Shown: positions 13,608 through 23,220 of the stretch, piece after piece
Layout: each line of letters opens with the position of its first letter
Numbering within the stretch: the first letter of the stretch is position 1
Assembly (NCBI RefSeq): GCF_004348685.1
Contig: NZ_SMKO01000014.1
Span: 1-64,000 of the forward strand
DNA: 64,000 nt
DNA from: Nonomuraea deserti
GTDB taxonomy: Bacteria; Actinomycetota; Actinomycetes; Streptosporangiales; Streptosporangiaceae
Direction: 5' to 3'
The notes under the pieces: model-generated
What the model saw: only the letters and a program-made list of their open reading frames with translations
Databases searched by the model: none
Told to the model about the DNA's origin: nothing
Position numbers and translations under genes: made by a program

Positions 13608-14570
13608 TCAGTTGGCGTGGAGGGCGGCGTTGAGCTCGATGGTGCCGCCCTCGCGCGGCACCGCCTCCACCGCGCCCGACTGCGAGTTGCGCCGGAGCAG
13701 GATGCCGTTCGCTCCCGACAGTTCGGCGGCCTTGACCACCCGGCCGCCGGGCAGGGCGACCTTCGTGCCCGCCGTGACGTAGAGTCCGGCCTCCACCACG
13801 CAGTCGTCGCCCAGCGAGATGCCGATGCCGGCGTTCGCGCCCAGCAGGCAGCGCTGGCCGATCGAGATGACCTGCTTGCCGCCGCCCGACAGCGTCCCCA
13901 TGATCGACGCGCCGCCGCCCACGTCGGAGCCGTCGCCGACCACCACGCCGGCCGAGACCCGGCCCTCGATCATCGAGGCGCCCAGCGTGCCGGCGTTGAA
14001 GTTGACGAAGCCCTCGTGCATGACGGTGGTGCCGCTCGCCAGGTGCGCGCCCAGGCGCACCCGGTCGGCGTCGGCGATCCGCACGCCGGACGGCATCACG
14101 TAGTCGACCATCCGGGGGAACTTGTCGACGCCGTACACCGTCACCGCGCCCCTGGCCCGTAGCCGCAGGCGGGTCCGCTCGAAGCCCGGCACCGGGCACG
14201 GGCCCGCGTCGGTCCACACCACGTTGGCCAGCAGGCCGAAGACGCCGTCGAGGTTGACGCCGTGCGGCCTGACGAGGCGCGCGGAGATGAGGTGCAGTCG
14301 CAGGTAGACGTCGTGCGCGTCGACGGGGGCCTCGGAGAGCTTGGCGATGCCGGTGCGCACCGCGACCACCTCAACGCCGCGCGCCTCGTCGGGCCCGGTC
14401 AGCCCGGCCAATTCGCCGGCCTCGGCGGCGGTGAGCCGCTCGGTGCCCGAGACGGGCGCGTCGCCCAGCTCGGGTGCGGGGAACCAGGTGTCGAGCACGG
14501 TGCCGTCGGAGGCGATGGTCGCGAGGCCGGCGCCGAACGCGCCGGTCGAGGTGGGATCGATAGCAGTCAC
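13608..14570 (-). CDS. dapD: 2,3,4,5-tetrahydropyridine-2,6-dicarboxylate N-succinyltransferase
   Basis: 320 residues, the length of the actinobacterial DapD subfamily. It succinylates tetrahydrodipicolinate using succinyl-CoA in the lysine/meso-diaminopimelate pathway. The C-terminal half is a left-handed beta-helix made of hexapeptide repeats (for example [20 protein letters not shown] and [18 protein letters not shown]). The N-terminal region ([20 protein letters not shown]) is typical. The PPOX-family gene lies 23 bases upstream in the same direction, so the two may share a transcript. Confidence 0.95.
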   Translation of the reverse strand: MTAIDPTSTGAFGAGLATIASDGTVLDTWFPAPELGDAPVSGTERLTAAEAGELAGLTGPDEARGVEVVAVRTGIAKLSEAPVDAHDVYLRLHLISARLVRPHGVNLDGVFGLLANVVWTDAGPCPVPGFERTRLRLRARGAVTVYGVDKFPRMVDYVMPSGVRIADADRVRLGAHLASGTTVMHEGFVNFNAGTLGASMIEGRVSAGVVVGDGSDVGGGASIMGTLSGGGKQVISIGQRCLLGANAGIGISLGDDCVVEAGLYVTAGTKVALPGGRVVKAAELSGANGILLRRNSQSGAVEAVPREGGTIELNAALHAN

Positions 14571-14593
14571 GGGGCCAAAAATACCGTTTCCGC

Positions 14594-15016
14594 TCAGCCC
14601 AGGGCGCCGAGGTCGGCGGAGAGCCAGTGTTCTGGCCGCATCCTGAACGTGACGAGCGCGTGCAGGTCGGAGCCCTGCACGTAACCCGACACGGCGTCGG
14701 GCGGCAGGTAACGCGCCGAGATGCGTGTCAGGTCCTCCAGCGTCGTCGGATCGGAGCGCACCAGCGGCCCTTCCACCGACACGTACCGGTAGGTCGGGCT
14801 GACCCGCTGCACCAGCATCGAGAACCTGCCCGCCTTCGCGATCAGCCGGGCCTTGACCGAGTCGCCGTCGGTCAGGAACCGGATCTCGCCGCCGGGGCGG
14901 TAGTCGTACCAGACGGGTACGTTCAGCGGACCCCGCCCTTCACCGGTCTCCACGGCGAGGCTCGCGATGTGCGGCTCCGCCAGGAACGCCTCCCGCGCCG
15001 CCACGTCCAACGGCAT
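14594..15016 (-). CDS. Pyridoxamine 5'-phosphate oxidase (PPOX)-family protein, probable F420 or flavin oxidoreductase
   Basis: 140 residues from the ATG at 15016. The longer frame to 15136 is rejected because it adds non-conserved sequence and because a GGGGGTGGGGG stretch directly precedes the inner ATG. The split-barrel fold is suggested by [20 protein letters not shown], then [15 protein letters not shown] and [11 protein letters not shown]. Members bind FMN or F420 and reduce diverse small molecules; the substrate is unknown. It lies just upstream of dapD and is divergent from the iron-boxed siderophore operon. Confidence 0.82.
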   Translation of the reverse strand: MPLDVAAREAFLAEPHIASLAVETGEGRGPLNVPVWYDYRPGGEIRFLTDGDSVKARLIAKAGRFSMLVQRVSPTYRYVSVEGPLVRSDPTTLEDLTRISARYLPPDAVSGYVQGSDLHALVTFRMRPEHWLSADLGALG

Positions 15017-15133
15017 GCCCCCACCCCCGTCTTCATCGATCTTGAGACGGTCATTCCCGGTGGGAGCGGTCCCGAAAAGCCACTCGCCGTCCCTTTCCGC
15101 GCCGGTCGTCCGCCCGGCGGAGGACCCTCCTTG

Positions 15134-15152
15134 CAAGGTAAGGCTAACCTAA
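15134..15152. promoter_or_regulatory. IdeR/DmdR iron box upstream of the siderophore operon
   Basis: CAAGGTAAGGCTAACCTAA matches 15 of 19 positions of the DtxR/IdeR consensus TTAGGTTAGCCTAACCTAA. It lies 35 bases before the hydroxylase GTG. Repression when iron is plentiful is expected for the whole operon. Confidence 0.85.
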
Positions 15153-15187
15153 TCTAGCATCGTGCCGCAGAGGGAGGCGATGCCTCG

Positions 15188-16522
15188 GTGGAGACACTGC
15201 TGAGCAGACTCAACGGCACCTACGACATCTTGGGAATCGGCTTCGGCCCATCGAACCTCGCGCTGGCGATCGCCTTGCGGGAGCACAACGCCCGGGTCCC
15301 GGCACCCGAACGGCTTCACATGCGATTCCTGGAGAAGCAGCCCGGCTTCGGCTGGCACAAGGGGATGCTTCTCGACGACGCGACCATGCAGGTGTCATTC
15401 CTGAAAGACCTGGTCACCCTGCGCGACCCCGCCAGCGACTTCAGCTTTCTGTGCTTCCTGAAGGACAGCGGCAGGTTGGTGGACTTCCTCAACCACAAGA
15501 CGCTCTTCCCGCTGCGGATCGAGTTCCACGCCTATTTCGAGTGGGCGGCCGAGCGGGTGCGCGACCTGGTCGCGTACGCCGAGGAGGTCGTGGCCGTCGA
15601 GCCGGTGATCGCGGAGGGCGGCGGCATCCCCGCGTTCGACGTGATCAGCACGGACCCGGAGCGTCCCGGGCACACCACCGTACGGCGGGCCCGTAACCTC
15701 TGCGTCGCCACCGGGCTGGAGCCGCACCTGCCGCCGGGAACGGTCGTCTCCGACAGGGTGTGGCACAACAGCGAGCTGCTGCCCCGGGTGGCCGCCCTCA
15801 AGGAGGCCGGGGTCCCGGTGCGGCGGGCCCTGGTGCTGGGGGCCGGCCAGAGCGCGGCCGAGACGACCGACTACCTGCATCGCACGTTCCCCGACGCGGA
15901 AGTCTGCGCCGTCATCGCCAAATATGGCTACACCCCCGCCGATGACAGCCCTTTCGCCAACCAGATCTTCGATCCCGGGGCCGTAGACACGTTCTTCGGC
16001 GCTCCGTCAGCCGTCAAGCAGTCCCTGCTCGACTACCACCGCGGCACCAACTACTCCGTGGTGGACATGGACCTCATCGAGTCCCTCTACCGGACCATGT
16101 ACCGGGAGAAGGTCCAGGGCGGCGAGCGGCTGCGCGTCCTGCGCGCCTCGCGCATCCGCGAGGTGGACGAACGCGACGACCGGCTCGACGTCGCGGTGGA
16201 GTATCTGCCCACCGGCGAGCACGAGGTGCTCGAAGCGGACCTCCTCGTCCACGCCACGGGCTACCGGCCCCAGGACATCGGCACCGTCCTCGGCCAGGCC
16301 GCCAAGTTATGCCTGCGCGACGACGAGGACCGGCTCAGGATAGTCCGCGACTACCGCGTCGAGACGCCCGCGCACGTGTCGGCGGGCATCTACCTGCAAG
16401 GAGCGGGTGAACACACCCACGGCCTCACCTCCACACTCCTGTCCGCCACCGCCGTCCGGGCCGGCGAGATCCGCGACTCGCTGCTGGCCGGCCACACGCC
16501 GCGGGCCAGGGCGGCGACATAG
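15188..16522 (+). CDS. L-ornithine N5-hydroxylase (SidA/PvdA/CchB family)
   Basis: 444-residue flavin-dependent N-hydroxylating monooxygenase that should convert L-ornithine to N5-hydroxyornithine with FAD, NADPH and O2. Motifs are the FAD-binding GIGFGPSNLALAIAL near residue 17, the substrate/FAD region LEKQPGFGWHKGMLLDD, the NADPH-binding VLGAGQSAAE near residue 218, and the C-terminal ATGYRPQD. Ornithine rather than lysine is inferred from the NRPS codes. One enzyme would supply all three hydroxyornithines. The start is GTG, downstream of an iron box. The stop overlaps the next start by one base. Confidence 0.93.
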   Translation: METLLSRLNGTYDILGIGFGPSNLALAIALREHNARVPAPERLHMRFLEKQPGFGWHKGMLLDDATMQVSFLKDLVTLRDPASDFSFLCFLKDSGRLVDFLNHKTLFPLRIEFHAYFEWAAERVRDLVAYAEEVVAVEPVIAEGGGIPAFDVISTDPERPGHTTVRRARNLCVATGLEPHLPPGTVVSDRVWHNSELLPRVAALKEAGVPVRRALVLGAGQSAAETTDYLHRTFPDAEVCAVIAKYGYTPADDSPFANQIFDPGAVDTFFGAPSAVKQSLLDYHRGTNYSVVDMDLIESLYRTMYREKVQGGERLRVLRASRIREVDERDDRLDVAVEYLPTGEHEVLEADLLVHATGYRPQDIGTVLGQAAKLCLRDDEDRLRIVRDYRVETPAHVSAGIYLQGAGEHTHGLTSTLLSATAVRAGEIRDSLLAGHTPRARAAT

Positions 16523-17577
16523 TGATCCTCTCCGATCGCCGGCCGGCCGCACCGACGGACCGGCCGGCGGGCGTCGCCGCGGGCAACGCCGGCCGGAGCG
16601 GCTGGCTGCTCGTGCTCGTGGCGGCGCTGGTCGCCACGTGCGTCCTGAGCATCGCCGTCGGCACCAGGAACATCGGCCTCGCCACGGTCTGGGACGCGTT
16701 CGCCCACGTCGCCGACAGCGACGACCACGCGATCGTGCGCGAGCTGCGGGTCCCGAGGACCGTGCTGGGGCTGCTGGCGGGGGCCGCGCTCGGCGTCTCG
16801 GGAGCGGTCATCCAGGCGGTGACGCGCAACCCGCTGGCGGACACGCAGATCCTCGGGATGAACGCGGGAGCGGCGCTCTTCGTCGTGTTCGCGATCGGGG
16901 TCCTGGGCCTCACGTCCATCTGGTCGTACGTGTGGTTCGCGTTCGCCGGGGTGGCCTTCGCCACCGTCCTCGTCTACACGCTCGGCTCGATCGGGCGCGG
17001 AGAAGCGACACCGCTCCGGCTGACGCTCGCGGGCGTGGCGCTCGGCGCCGTCATGGAGGGCGTCTCGGCCGCGATCCGGCTGCTGAAGCCGCGGGCCTTC
17101 GACTACCTGCGCTTCTGGGACGTCGGCACGCTCGGCGGCCGGCCGCTGCCCATCGCCGAAGCGGTCGCGCCGTTCATCCTGGCCGGCCTGGTCCTGGCGT
17201 TCGCCGCCGCCCGCTCGCTCAACGCCGTCGCGCTGGGCGACGACCTCGCCCGCTCGCTGGGCGCCGGCGTCACCCGGACACGCGTGCTGTCGGTGGTCTC
17301 GGTGGCGCTCCTGACGGGCGCGGCGACCGCGGCGGTGGGCCCGATCGGGTTCATCGGGCTGATGGTGCCGCACGCCGTCCGCCGGATCGTCGGGCCCGAC
17401 CAGCGGTGGATCCTCGCGTACACGGTGATCTGCGCCCCGATCCTGCTGCTCGGCGCCGACGTCGCCGGACGGGTGCTGATCCGCCCCGCCGAACTGCAGG
17501 CCGGGATCGTCACCGCGTTCCTGGGAGCCCCGGTGCTGATATGGCTGATCCGCCGGCGGGCGGTGACGAGCCCGTGA
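16522..17577 (+). CDS. FecCD-family iron-siderophore ABC permease 1
   Basis: 351 residues with many transmembrane helices. This is one half of a ferric-siderophore import channel. The family signature is clear in the region GAALGVSGAVIQAVTRNPLADTQILGMNAGAALFVV and in the ATPase-coupling loop GPIGFIGLMVPHAVRRIVGPDQR. The GTG start overlaps the hydroxylase stop by one base and the gene's own stop overlaps the next gene by four bases, pointing to translational coupling. It likely pairs with permease 2, the FecE-type ATPase and the binding lipoprotein at 46277-47287. Confidence 0.95.
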   Translation: MILSDRRPAAPTDRPAGVAAGNAGRSGWLLVLVAALVATCVLSIAVGTRNIGLATVWDAFAHVADSDDHAIVRELRVPRTVLGLLAGAALGVSGAVIQAVTRNPLADTQILGMNAGAALFVVFAIGVLGLTSIWSYVWFAFAGVAFATVLVYTLGSIGRGEATPLRLTLAGVALGAVMEGVSAAIRLLKPRAFDYLRFWDVGTLGGRPLPIAEAVAPFILAGLVLAFAAARSLNAVALGDDLARSLGAGVTRTRVLSVVSVALLTGAATAAVGPIGFIGLMVPHAVRRIVGPDQRWILAYTVICAPILLLGADVAGRVLIRPAELQAGIVTAFLGAPVLIWLIRRRAVTSP

Positions 17578-18626
17578 GCGGGGTGGACTTCGGCCACCGC
17601 GTCGTCATCCTGCGCCGGTCCCGCGCATCCGTCAGGTTCGGCGCGCGCACGGCGCTCGTCTGCGCCGTGCTCGGCCTCGCGGCCGCGGCGATGGCCGTGC
17701 TCGGGCTGGGCACCGGCGAGTTCGAGGTGCCGCCAGGCGAGGTGATCCAGGCGCTGGCCGGGCAGGGGTCGGGCGCGACGCGCCTGGTGGTCGTGGAATG
17801 GCGGCTGCCGCGCGTGCTGCTGGCCCTGCTCATCGGCGCGGCGCTCGGGCTGAGCGGCGCCGTCTTCCAGTCGCTGCTGCGCAACCCGCTCGGCAGCCCC
17901 GACGTGATCGGGTTCAACACCGGCGCCTACACCGGGGTGCTGGTCACGATGGTGCTGGTCGGCCGCGGCTACTACGAGACCGCGGCGGGCGCCCTGATCG
18001 GCGGGCTCGCGGCCGCCCTCGTGGTCTACCTGCTGGCGTACAAGCAGGGCGTGCAGGGGTTCCGGCTGATCATCGTGGGGATCGCGATCAGCGCGGTCCT
18101 CGCCTCCGTGAACCAGTGGTTCGTCATCAAGGTCGACCTGCGCCTGGCCGTCGCCGCGGCGATCTGGGGACAGGGCAGCCTGAACACGGTGAAGTGGGAG
18201 CACGTCCCGCCCGTGGCCGCCGCGGTTGTGCTGCTCGCCGGATGCCTGCTGGCCCTCGGGCCGCGCCTGTCGCTGCTGGCGATGGGCGAGGAGGCCGCCG
18301 CCGCGCTCGGCGTGCGCACGGAACGGGCCCGGCTGCTCTATCTCGTCGTCGGCGTGGCGCTGACCGCCGTGGCCACCGCCGCCGCGGGCCCGGTGGCGTT
18401 CGTCGCGCTCGCGGCCCCCCAGCTGGCCCGCCTGCTCACGCGTACGGCCGGCATAGCCCTGGCGCCCTCGGCGGCCATGGGCGCGCTGCTGCTGACCGCG
18501 AGCGACTGGCTCGGCCAGCGCGCGTTCGCCCCCACCCAGCTTCCCGTGGGCGTGGTGACGGTGTCGCTCGGCGGGCTCTACTTCGCCTGGCTGCTGACCA
18601 GGCCGATGCGGAAGGCGAGCTCATGA
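17574..18626 (+). CDS. FecCD-family iron-siderophore ABC permease 2
   Basis: 350 residues from a GTG that overlaps the previous stop (GTGA). The frame is open further upstream to 16407, but that part is only the shadow of permease 1. Family features are GAALGLSGAVFQSLLRNPLGSPDVIGF and GPVAFVALAAPQLARLLTR. It is the second transmembrane subunit of the ferric-siderophore importer. The stop overlaps the ATPase start (ATGA). Confidence 0.94.
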   Translation: MSGVDFGHRVVILRRSRASVRFGARTALVCAVLGLAAAAMAVLGLGTGEFEVPPGEVIQALAGQGSGATRLVVVEWRLPRVLLALLIGAALGLSGAVFQSLLRNPLGSPDVIGFNTGAYTGVLVTMVLVGRGYYETAAGALIGGLAAALVVYLLAYKQGVQGFRLIIVGIAISAVLASVNQWFVIKVDLRLAVAAAIWGQGSLNTVKWEHVPPVAAAVVLLAGCLLALGPRLSLLAMGEEAAAALGVRTERARLLYLVVGVALTAVATAAAGPVAFVALAAPQLARLLTRTAGIALAPSAAMGALLLTASDWLGQRAFAPTQLPVGVVTVSLGGLYFAWLLTRPMRKASS

Positions 18627-19441
18627 GACTGAGCGCCAGGGACCTCACTCTCGGCTACGACCACCGGCCGATCAGCGAGCACCTCAGCGTCGACATTCCC
18701 GACGGCGCGCTCACCGTGATCGTCGGCCCTAACGCGTGCGGCAAGTCCACCCTGCTCAGAGCGCTGTCGCGGCTGCTCAAGCCGTCCGCGGGACAGGTCG
18801 TGCTGGACGGCAGGGACATCCACTCCCACCCGGCCAAGGAGGTCGCCAGGCGGCTCGGCCTGCTGCCGCAGTCGTCGATCGCGCCCGACGGCATCACCGT
18901 GGCCGACCTGGTGGCACGGGGGCGCCACCCGCACCAGAAACTGATCAGGCAGTGGTCGGCCCAGGACGAGGCGGCCGTGGCGGGCGCGATGGCGGCCACC
19001 GGCGTCACCGACCTGTCCGGGCGGCTCGTCGACACGCTCTCCGGCGGGCAGCGCCAGCGGGTCTGGGTGGCGATGGTGCTCGCCCAGGAGACGTCGATCG
19101 TGCTGCTCGACGAGCCGACCACGTTCCTCGACATCGCCCACCAGATCGAGCTGCTCGAACTCTGCCTCCGCCTGAACCGGGAGCAGCGCAACACCATGGT
19201 GGCGGTCCTGCACGACCTCAACCAGGCCTGCCGGTACGCCGACCACATCATCGCGATGAAGGCGGGCGCCGTCGTGGCGCAGGGCGACCCCCGGAAGATC
19301 GTCACCGCCGAGCTGATCGAGGACGTGTTCGGCCTGCCCTGCCGCATCATCGACGACCCGGAGACCCACACCCCGCTGGTCATCCCCCGATCCCACCACG
19401 CAGTCAGGAGACACGATGTCGAACAATCCCTTCGACGATGA
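18623..19441 (+). CDS. FecE-type iron-siderophore ABC transporter ATPase
   Basis: 272 residues. Walker A is [11 protein letters not shown], the signature is [10 protein letters not shown], Walker B is [12 protein letters not shown] and the H-loop is [11 protein letters not shown]. The architecture is that of FecE/FepC ATPases driving ferric-siderophore import. The ATG overlaps the stop of permease 2 by four bases. The 3' end overlaps the mbtH-like gene by 26 bases. Confidence 0.95.
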   Translation: MRLSARDLTLGYDHRPISEHLSVDIPDGALTVIVGPNACGKSTLLRALSRLLKPSAGQVVLDGRDIHSHPAKEVARRLGLLPQSSIAPDGITVADLVARGRHPHQKLIRQWSAQDEAAVAGAMAATGVTDLSGRLVDTLSGGQRQRVWVAMVLAQETSIVLLDEPTTFLDIAHQIELLELCLRLNREQRNTMVAVLHDLNQACRYADHIIAMKAGAVVAQGDPRKIVTAELIEDVFGLPCRIIDDPETHTPLVIPRSHHAVRRHDVEQSLRR

Positions 19442-19643
19442 GAACGGCACCTTCTACGTGCTGGTGAACGACGAGGAGCAGCACTCCCTGTGGCCCACGT
19501 TCAAGGAGGTGCCTCGGGGCTGGCGGGTGGTCTTCGGCGAAGGCGGCCAGAGCAAGCGCCAGGAGTGCGTGGACTACGTCGAGGAGCACTGGACGGACCT
19601 GCGGCCCAAGAGCCTGCGCGAGAGCATGGCCGCCGAGCAGTGA
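19416..19643 (+). CDS. MbtH-like NRPS accessory protein
   Basis: 75 residues. It has the full MbtH signature: [10 protein letters not shown], then PRGW, then WTDLRP. MbtH-like proteins bind adenylation domains and are often needed for their solubility or activity. The single large NRPS downstream is the obvious partner. It overlaps the ATPase gene by 26 bases and the next exporter gene by four bases. Confidence 0.96.
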   Translation: MSNNPFDDENGTFYVLVNDEEQHSLWPTFKEVPRGWRVVFGEGGQSKRQECVDYVEEHWTDLRPKSLRESMAAEQ

Positions 19644-21334
19644 CGCGGCCCATGACCGGCCGGCGGGTCCTGTGGCGCGCGGTGACGCGCAACCGGTGGC
19701 AGCTGGGCACGGGAACCGGCCTGATCAGCCTGCACCAGGTGTGCGAGTCGCTGGTGCCGATCCTCATCGGCGTGATCGTCGACCAGGCCATCGGCCCGGG
19801 GGACGGCGGCGCCCTGGTGCTCTGGGTGGCGGTCCTGGCCGGCCTGTTCACCGCGCTGAGCATGGCCTACCGCTTCGGCGCCCGCCGGCTGATGACCGCC
19901 ATCGCGGACGAGGCGCACCTGCTGCGCGTCGAAGTGGCCTCCAAGATTATCAATCCGCGCGGGGTCAGGACCGGCCGCCGTGCCGGTGACCTGCTCACCG
20001 TGGCCACGACCGACACCGACAACACGTCCTACCTGCTGGACTACGTGCCGCGCGTCGCGGGGGCGGTGACGGCGACCGCGGTGAGCGCCGTCGCGCTGCT
20101 GGTGATCGACGTGCAGCTCGGGCTGGCCGTGCTGGTCGGAACCCCCGTGGTGGTCCTCGGACTGCAGGCCGCCACCCCGCTCATCACCAAGCGGGTCACC
20201 GAGCAGCAGGACCTCGCCGGCGAGGCCACCTCGCTGGCGGCCGACCTGGTCAGCGGGGTGCGCCCGCTGCGCGGCATCGGCGCGGAGCACGCGGCGGCCG
20301 GCCGCTACGACGAGGTCAGCAGGCGGTCCCTGCGGGCCGCGTTACGCGCGGCGCGCACCCAGGGCGCGTACCTGTCCGCCTCCACGGCCGGCGGCGCGCT
20401 CCTGGCCGGCGGCATCGCGATCCTGGCCGGGTGGTTCGCGCTCAACGGGAGGATCACCGCCGGCGAGCTCATCACCGTCATCGGCCTCGCGCAGTTCCTG
20501 ATGGAGCCCATCGGCACGCTCGCCGTCGTGCCCGGCTGGGTCGCCGAGGCCAGGGCGTCCGCCGACCGTGTCGCCACCGTCCTCGACGCGCCCGCGCTGC
20601 TGCCGGAAGGCACGGAGACGCTCGACGCCGGCTCGCCCGACCTCGAACTGCGGGCGCTCAGGTACGGCCCGCTGGACGGGGTCGACCTGCACGTGCGCCC
20701 CGGCGAGTTCGTCGGCGTGGTGCCCCACCGCTCCGCCGACGGGGAGGCACTGGTCAAGATTCTGTCCGGCCGGGTGGCGCCCGACGAGTACGAAGGCGGC
20801 GTCCTCGTCGGAGGCACGCACCTGGCGCGCCTCGACCCGGCGCAGGCCCGCCGGGCGATGCTCGTGGAACCGCACCTCACGGACCTGTTCACCGGGACGA
20901 TCGAGGAGAACGTGACCGCCGGCGGGCCGCTGGACGAGGCCACCCTGGCCGCCTCGGCGGCCGACCAGGTCGTCTCCGCCCACCCCGACGGCCTCGGCCA
21001 CGTCGTCGCGGAGCGGGGCGCCAGCCTCTCGGGCGGGCAGCGGCAACGGCTGGCGCTGGCCCGCGCGCTCACGGCCCGCCCCGCGATCCTCGTGATGCAC
21101 GACCCCACCACCGCCGTGGACGCGGTGACCGAGCACGAGATCGCCCGCGGGCTGCGCGCCCTGCGCCATCCCGGCTCCGGGCGGCTCACCACCGTGGTGG
21201 TGACGAGCAGCCCGGCCCTGCTCGCCATGACGGATCGGGTCGTGGTCCTCGACGGCGGCCGGATCGCCGCCGAGGGCACCCACGCCGAACTGGCCGTCAC
21301 CGACGACGACTACAACCGGGCGGTGCTGCGATGA
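19640..21334 (+). CDS. ABC exporter half-transporter with degenerate ATP site (probable siderophore export, subunit 1)
   Basis: 564 residues from the GTG at 19640, which overlaps the MbtH stop; an ATG at 19652 is the alternative. The N-terminal ~300 residues form a six-helix exporter membrane domain. In the ATPase domain the Walker A region reads [16 protein letters not shown], so the invariant glycines and lysine are gone. Walker B ends MHDPTTAVD, with Pro instead of the catalytic Glu. The signature LSGGQRQR is intact. This is expected for the non-catalytic half of a heterodimer with the next gene, not for a pseudogene. Export of the new siderophore is inferred from position. Import in the manner of mycobacterial IrtAB is a less likely alternative because a full FecBCDE-type importer is also present. 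Confidence 0.87.
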   Translation: MTRPMTGRRVLWRAVTRNRWQLGTGTGLISLHQVCESLVPILIGVIVDQAIGPGDGGALVLWVAVLAGLFTALSMAYRFGARRLMTAIADEAHLLRVEVASKIINPRGVRTGRRAGDLLTVATTDTDNTSYLLDYVPRVAGAVTATAVSAVALLVIDVQLGLAVLVGTPVVVLGLQAATPLITKRVTEQQDLAGEATSLAADLVSGVRPLRGIGAEHAAAGRYDEVSRRSLRAALRAARTQGAYLSASTAGGALLAGGIAILAGWFALNGRITAGELITVIGLAQFLMEPIGTLAVVPGWVAEARASADRVATVLDAPALLPEGTETLDAGSPDLELRALRYGPLDGVDLHVRPGEFVGVVPHRSADGEALVKILSGRVAPDEYEGGVLVGGTHLARLDPAQARRAMLVEPHLTDLFTGTIEENVTAGGPLDEATLAASAADQVVSAHPDGLGHVVAERGASLSGGQRQRLALARALTARPAILVMHDPTTAVDAVTEHEIARGLRALRHPGSGRLTTVVVTSSPALLAMTDRVVVLDGGRIAAEGTHAELAVTDDDYNRAVLR

Positions 21335-23214
21335 CCGGACCAGACAGGCTGCCCGTCGCCGACGCCCGCAGGACCTGGGCGTGGCTGCGGCTCGAACTCC
21401 GTGCGCGATGGATCGGCGGCACGCTCGCCGCGCTGGTGGGCGTCGTGGGCGCCGCCGCGTCGGTGGTGCCCGCGTACGCCCTGGGCACCCTCGTCGACCG
21501 CGTCAGGGAGAACGCGCCGGTCTCGGCGATCATCCCCATCGCGGTCGTCATCGTGGCCGCGGCCGTCGTCGGCGGGGCGGCCACCGGCGCCGCCACGTAC
21601 CTGATCGGCCGGGTGTGCGGGCACATGCTCGCTGACCTGCGGGAACGTACGGTGGCCAGGGCGCTCACCCTGCCCGTCACCACGCTGGAACGGGCCGGCA
21701 AGGGAGATCTGCTGTCACGGGTCAGCACCGACGCCGCCTCGATCGGCAAGGCCGCCACCAGCGTCGTCCCCACGATGATCTCCGCTTTCCTGCTGGGCGT
21801 GCTGAGCATCGCGGCGATGGCCGGAATGGACTGGCGGCTCGGGCTCGCCGGCGCGGTCGCCGTCCCGCTCTACGTCGCTGCGCTGCGGTGGTACCTGCCG
21901 CGCGCCGCGCCGAAGTACGCCGCCGAGCGGCGCGCCGTGGCCGGCAACTCGCAACTGCTGGTGGAGAACATGCAAGGTGCCCGCACCGTGCACGCCTACC
22001 GGCTGGAGCAGCGCCGGTTGCGCGACATCGGCGACGCCTCGCACCAGGTGCACGACATCTCCGTGTCGGTCTTCACGCTGTTCACCCGTTTCGTCGGCCG
22101 GGTCAACCGGGCGGAGTTCTTCGGCCTGGCCGCGATCCTCGTGGTCGGCTTCCTCCTCGTCCGGTCGGGCGCCGCCACCGTCGGCCAGAGCGCCGCGGCG
22201 GCCGTGCTGTTCCACCGCCTGTTCAACCCGATCGGCATGCTGCTGTTCACGTTCGACGAGTTGCAGGCGGCGGCGGCGAGCCTGGCCAGGCTGGTCGGCG
22301 TGGTGGACCTCGCGCCGGACCCGGGCGACGGCCCGGACCGTCCCGGTGGCGGCTTGGCGGCTCGCGGCGACGGCCCGGGCCGTCCCGGTGGCGGCTTGGC
22401 GGCTCGCGGCGGCGACCCGGACCGTCCCGGTGGCGACCTGGACCGTTCTGGCGACGGCGCGAGCGGGCCGGGCGGAGCCGGGCTGGAGCTGTCCGGCGTG
22501 CGCTTCGGCTACGACGGCGGGCCGGAGGTGCTGCACGGCGTCTCCATCAGCCTGCCCGCCGGCGCCCGCGTCGCGCTGGTCGGATCGACGGGCGCGGGCA
22601 AGTCCACGCTGGCGGCGATCGCCGCGGGCATCCTGCGCCCCGGCGGCGGCACCGTGTCCGTCGGCGGCGTGGCACTGCCGCCCGACCGGCTGCGCGCGCA
22701 CGTCGCGATCATCACCCAGGAGGTGCACGTCTTCGCCGGCCCTCTCGTCGAGGACCTGCGCCTGGCCAGGCAGGGGGCGTCGCCGGGCGAGATCGCCTCC
22801 GCGCTGTCCGCCGTCGGAGCGCTGGACTGGGCGACGGCCCTGCCCGACGGCCTGGACACGGTGGTCGGCGAGGGCGGCCACGAGTTGACCACGGCACAGG
22901 CCCAGCAACTCGCCCTCGCCCGCCTGATCCTCGTCGACCCGGCGATCGCCATCCTCGACGAGGCCACCGCGGAGGCGGGCAGCCTCGGCGCGCGCACCTT
23001 GGAGGAGTCCGCCGCCGCGGCGACCCGGGGACGCACCACCCTGATCGTCGCCCACCGGCTGACCCAGGCAGCCGCCGCCGACCGGGTCGTCGTCCTGGAG
23101 CACGGCCGGATCGTGGAGCAGGGCCGGCATCAGGAGCTGGTCGCCGCGGGCGGCCGGTACGCGCAACTCTGGCGTGCCTGGGAGGCGCGCACCCCCACGT
23201 CGTCATCACGTTAG
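21331..23214 (+). CDS. ABC exporter half-transporter, catalytic subunit (probable siderophore export, subunit 2)
   Basis: 627 residues, overlapping the first subunit by four bases. The membrane domain spans about residues 20-310. The ATPase domain has a normal Walker A (VGSTGAGKSTL) and Walker B (IAILDEATAEAG). Its signature is degenerate: LTTAQAQQLALAR instead of LSGGQ. This complements the defects of subunit 1. A Gly/Pro/Arg/Asp-rich linker made of three 42-base repeats (22327-22452) joins the two domains and is unusual for the family. The NRPS starts six bases after the stop. Confidence 0.88.
   Translation: MTGPDRLPVADARRTWAWLRLELRARWIGGTLAALVGVVGAAASVVPAYALGTLVDRVRENAPVSAIIPIAVVIVAAAVVGGAATGAATYLIGRVCGHMLADLRERTVARALTLPVTTLERAGKGDLLSRVSTDAASIGKAATSVVPTMISAFLLGVLSIAAMAGMDWRLGLAGAVAVPLYVAALRWYLPRAAPKYAAERRAVAGNSQLLVENMQGARTVHAYRLEQRRLRDIGDASHQVHDISVSVFTLFTRFVGRVNRAEFFGLAAILVVGFLLVRSGAATVGQSAAAAVLFHRLFNPIGMLLFTFDELQAAAASLARLVGVVDLAPDPGDGPDRPGGGLAARGDGPGRPGGGLAARGGDPDRPGGDLDRSGDGASGPGGAGLELSGVRFGYDGGPEVLHGVSISLPAGARVALVGSTGAGKSTLAAIAAGILRPGGGTVSVGGVALPPDRLRAHVAIITQEVHVFAGPLVEDLRLARQGASPGEIASALSAVGALDWATALPDGLDTVVGEGGHELTTAQAQQLALARLILVDPAIAILDEATAEAGSLGARTLEESAAAATRGRTTLIVAHRLTQAAAADRVVVLEHGRIVEQGRHQELVAAGGRYAQLWRAWEARTPTSSSR
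22327..22452 (+). repeat. Three 42-base in-frame repeats in the exporter linker
   Basis: Units 22327-22368, 22369-22410 and 22411-22452 encode DGPDRPGGGLAARG and two variants. The first two are nearly identical and the third is diverged. They lie between the membrane and ATPase domains. Confidence 0.9.
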
Positions 23215-23220
23215 GCAGCC

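Noticed and set aside
16407-17573. Upstream extension of permease 2 to 16407
   Set aside because: The extension is an out-of-frame shadow of permease 1; the real start is the GTG overlapping permease 1's stop.
19640-21334. Exporter subunit 1 as a pseudogene because of its broken Walker A
   Set aside because: The frame is intact and coupled to its neighbours, and the partner has the complementary signature defect, which fits a heterodimer.
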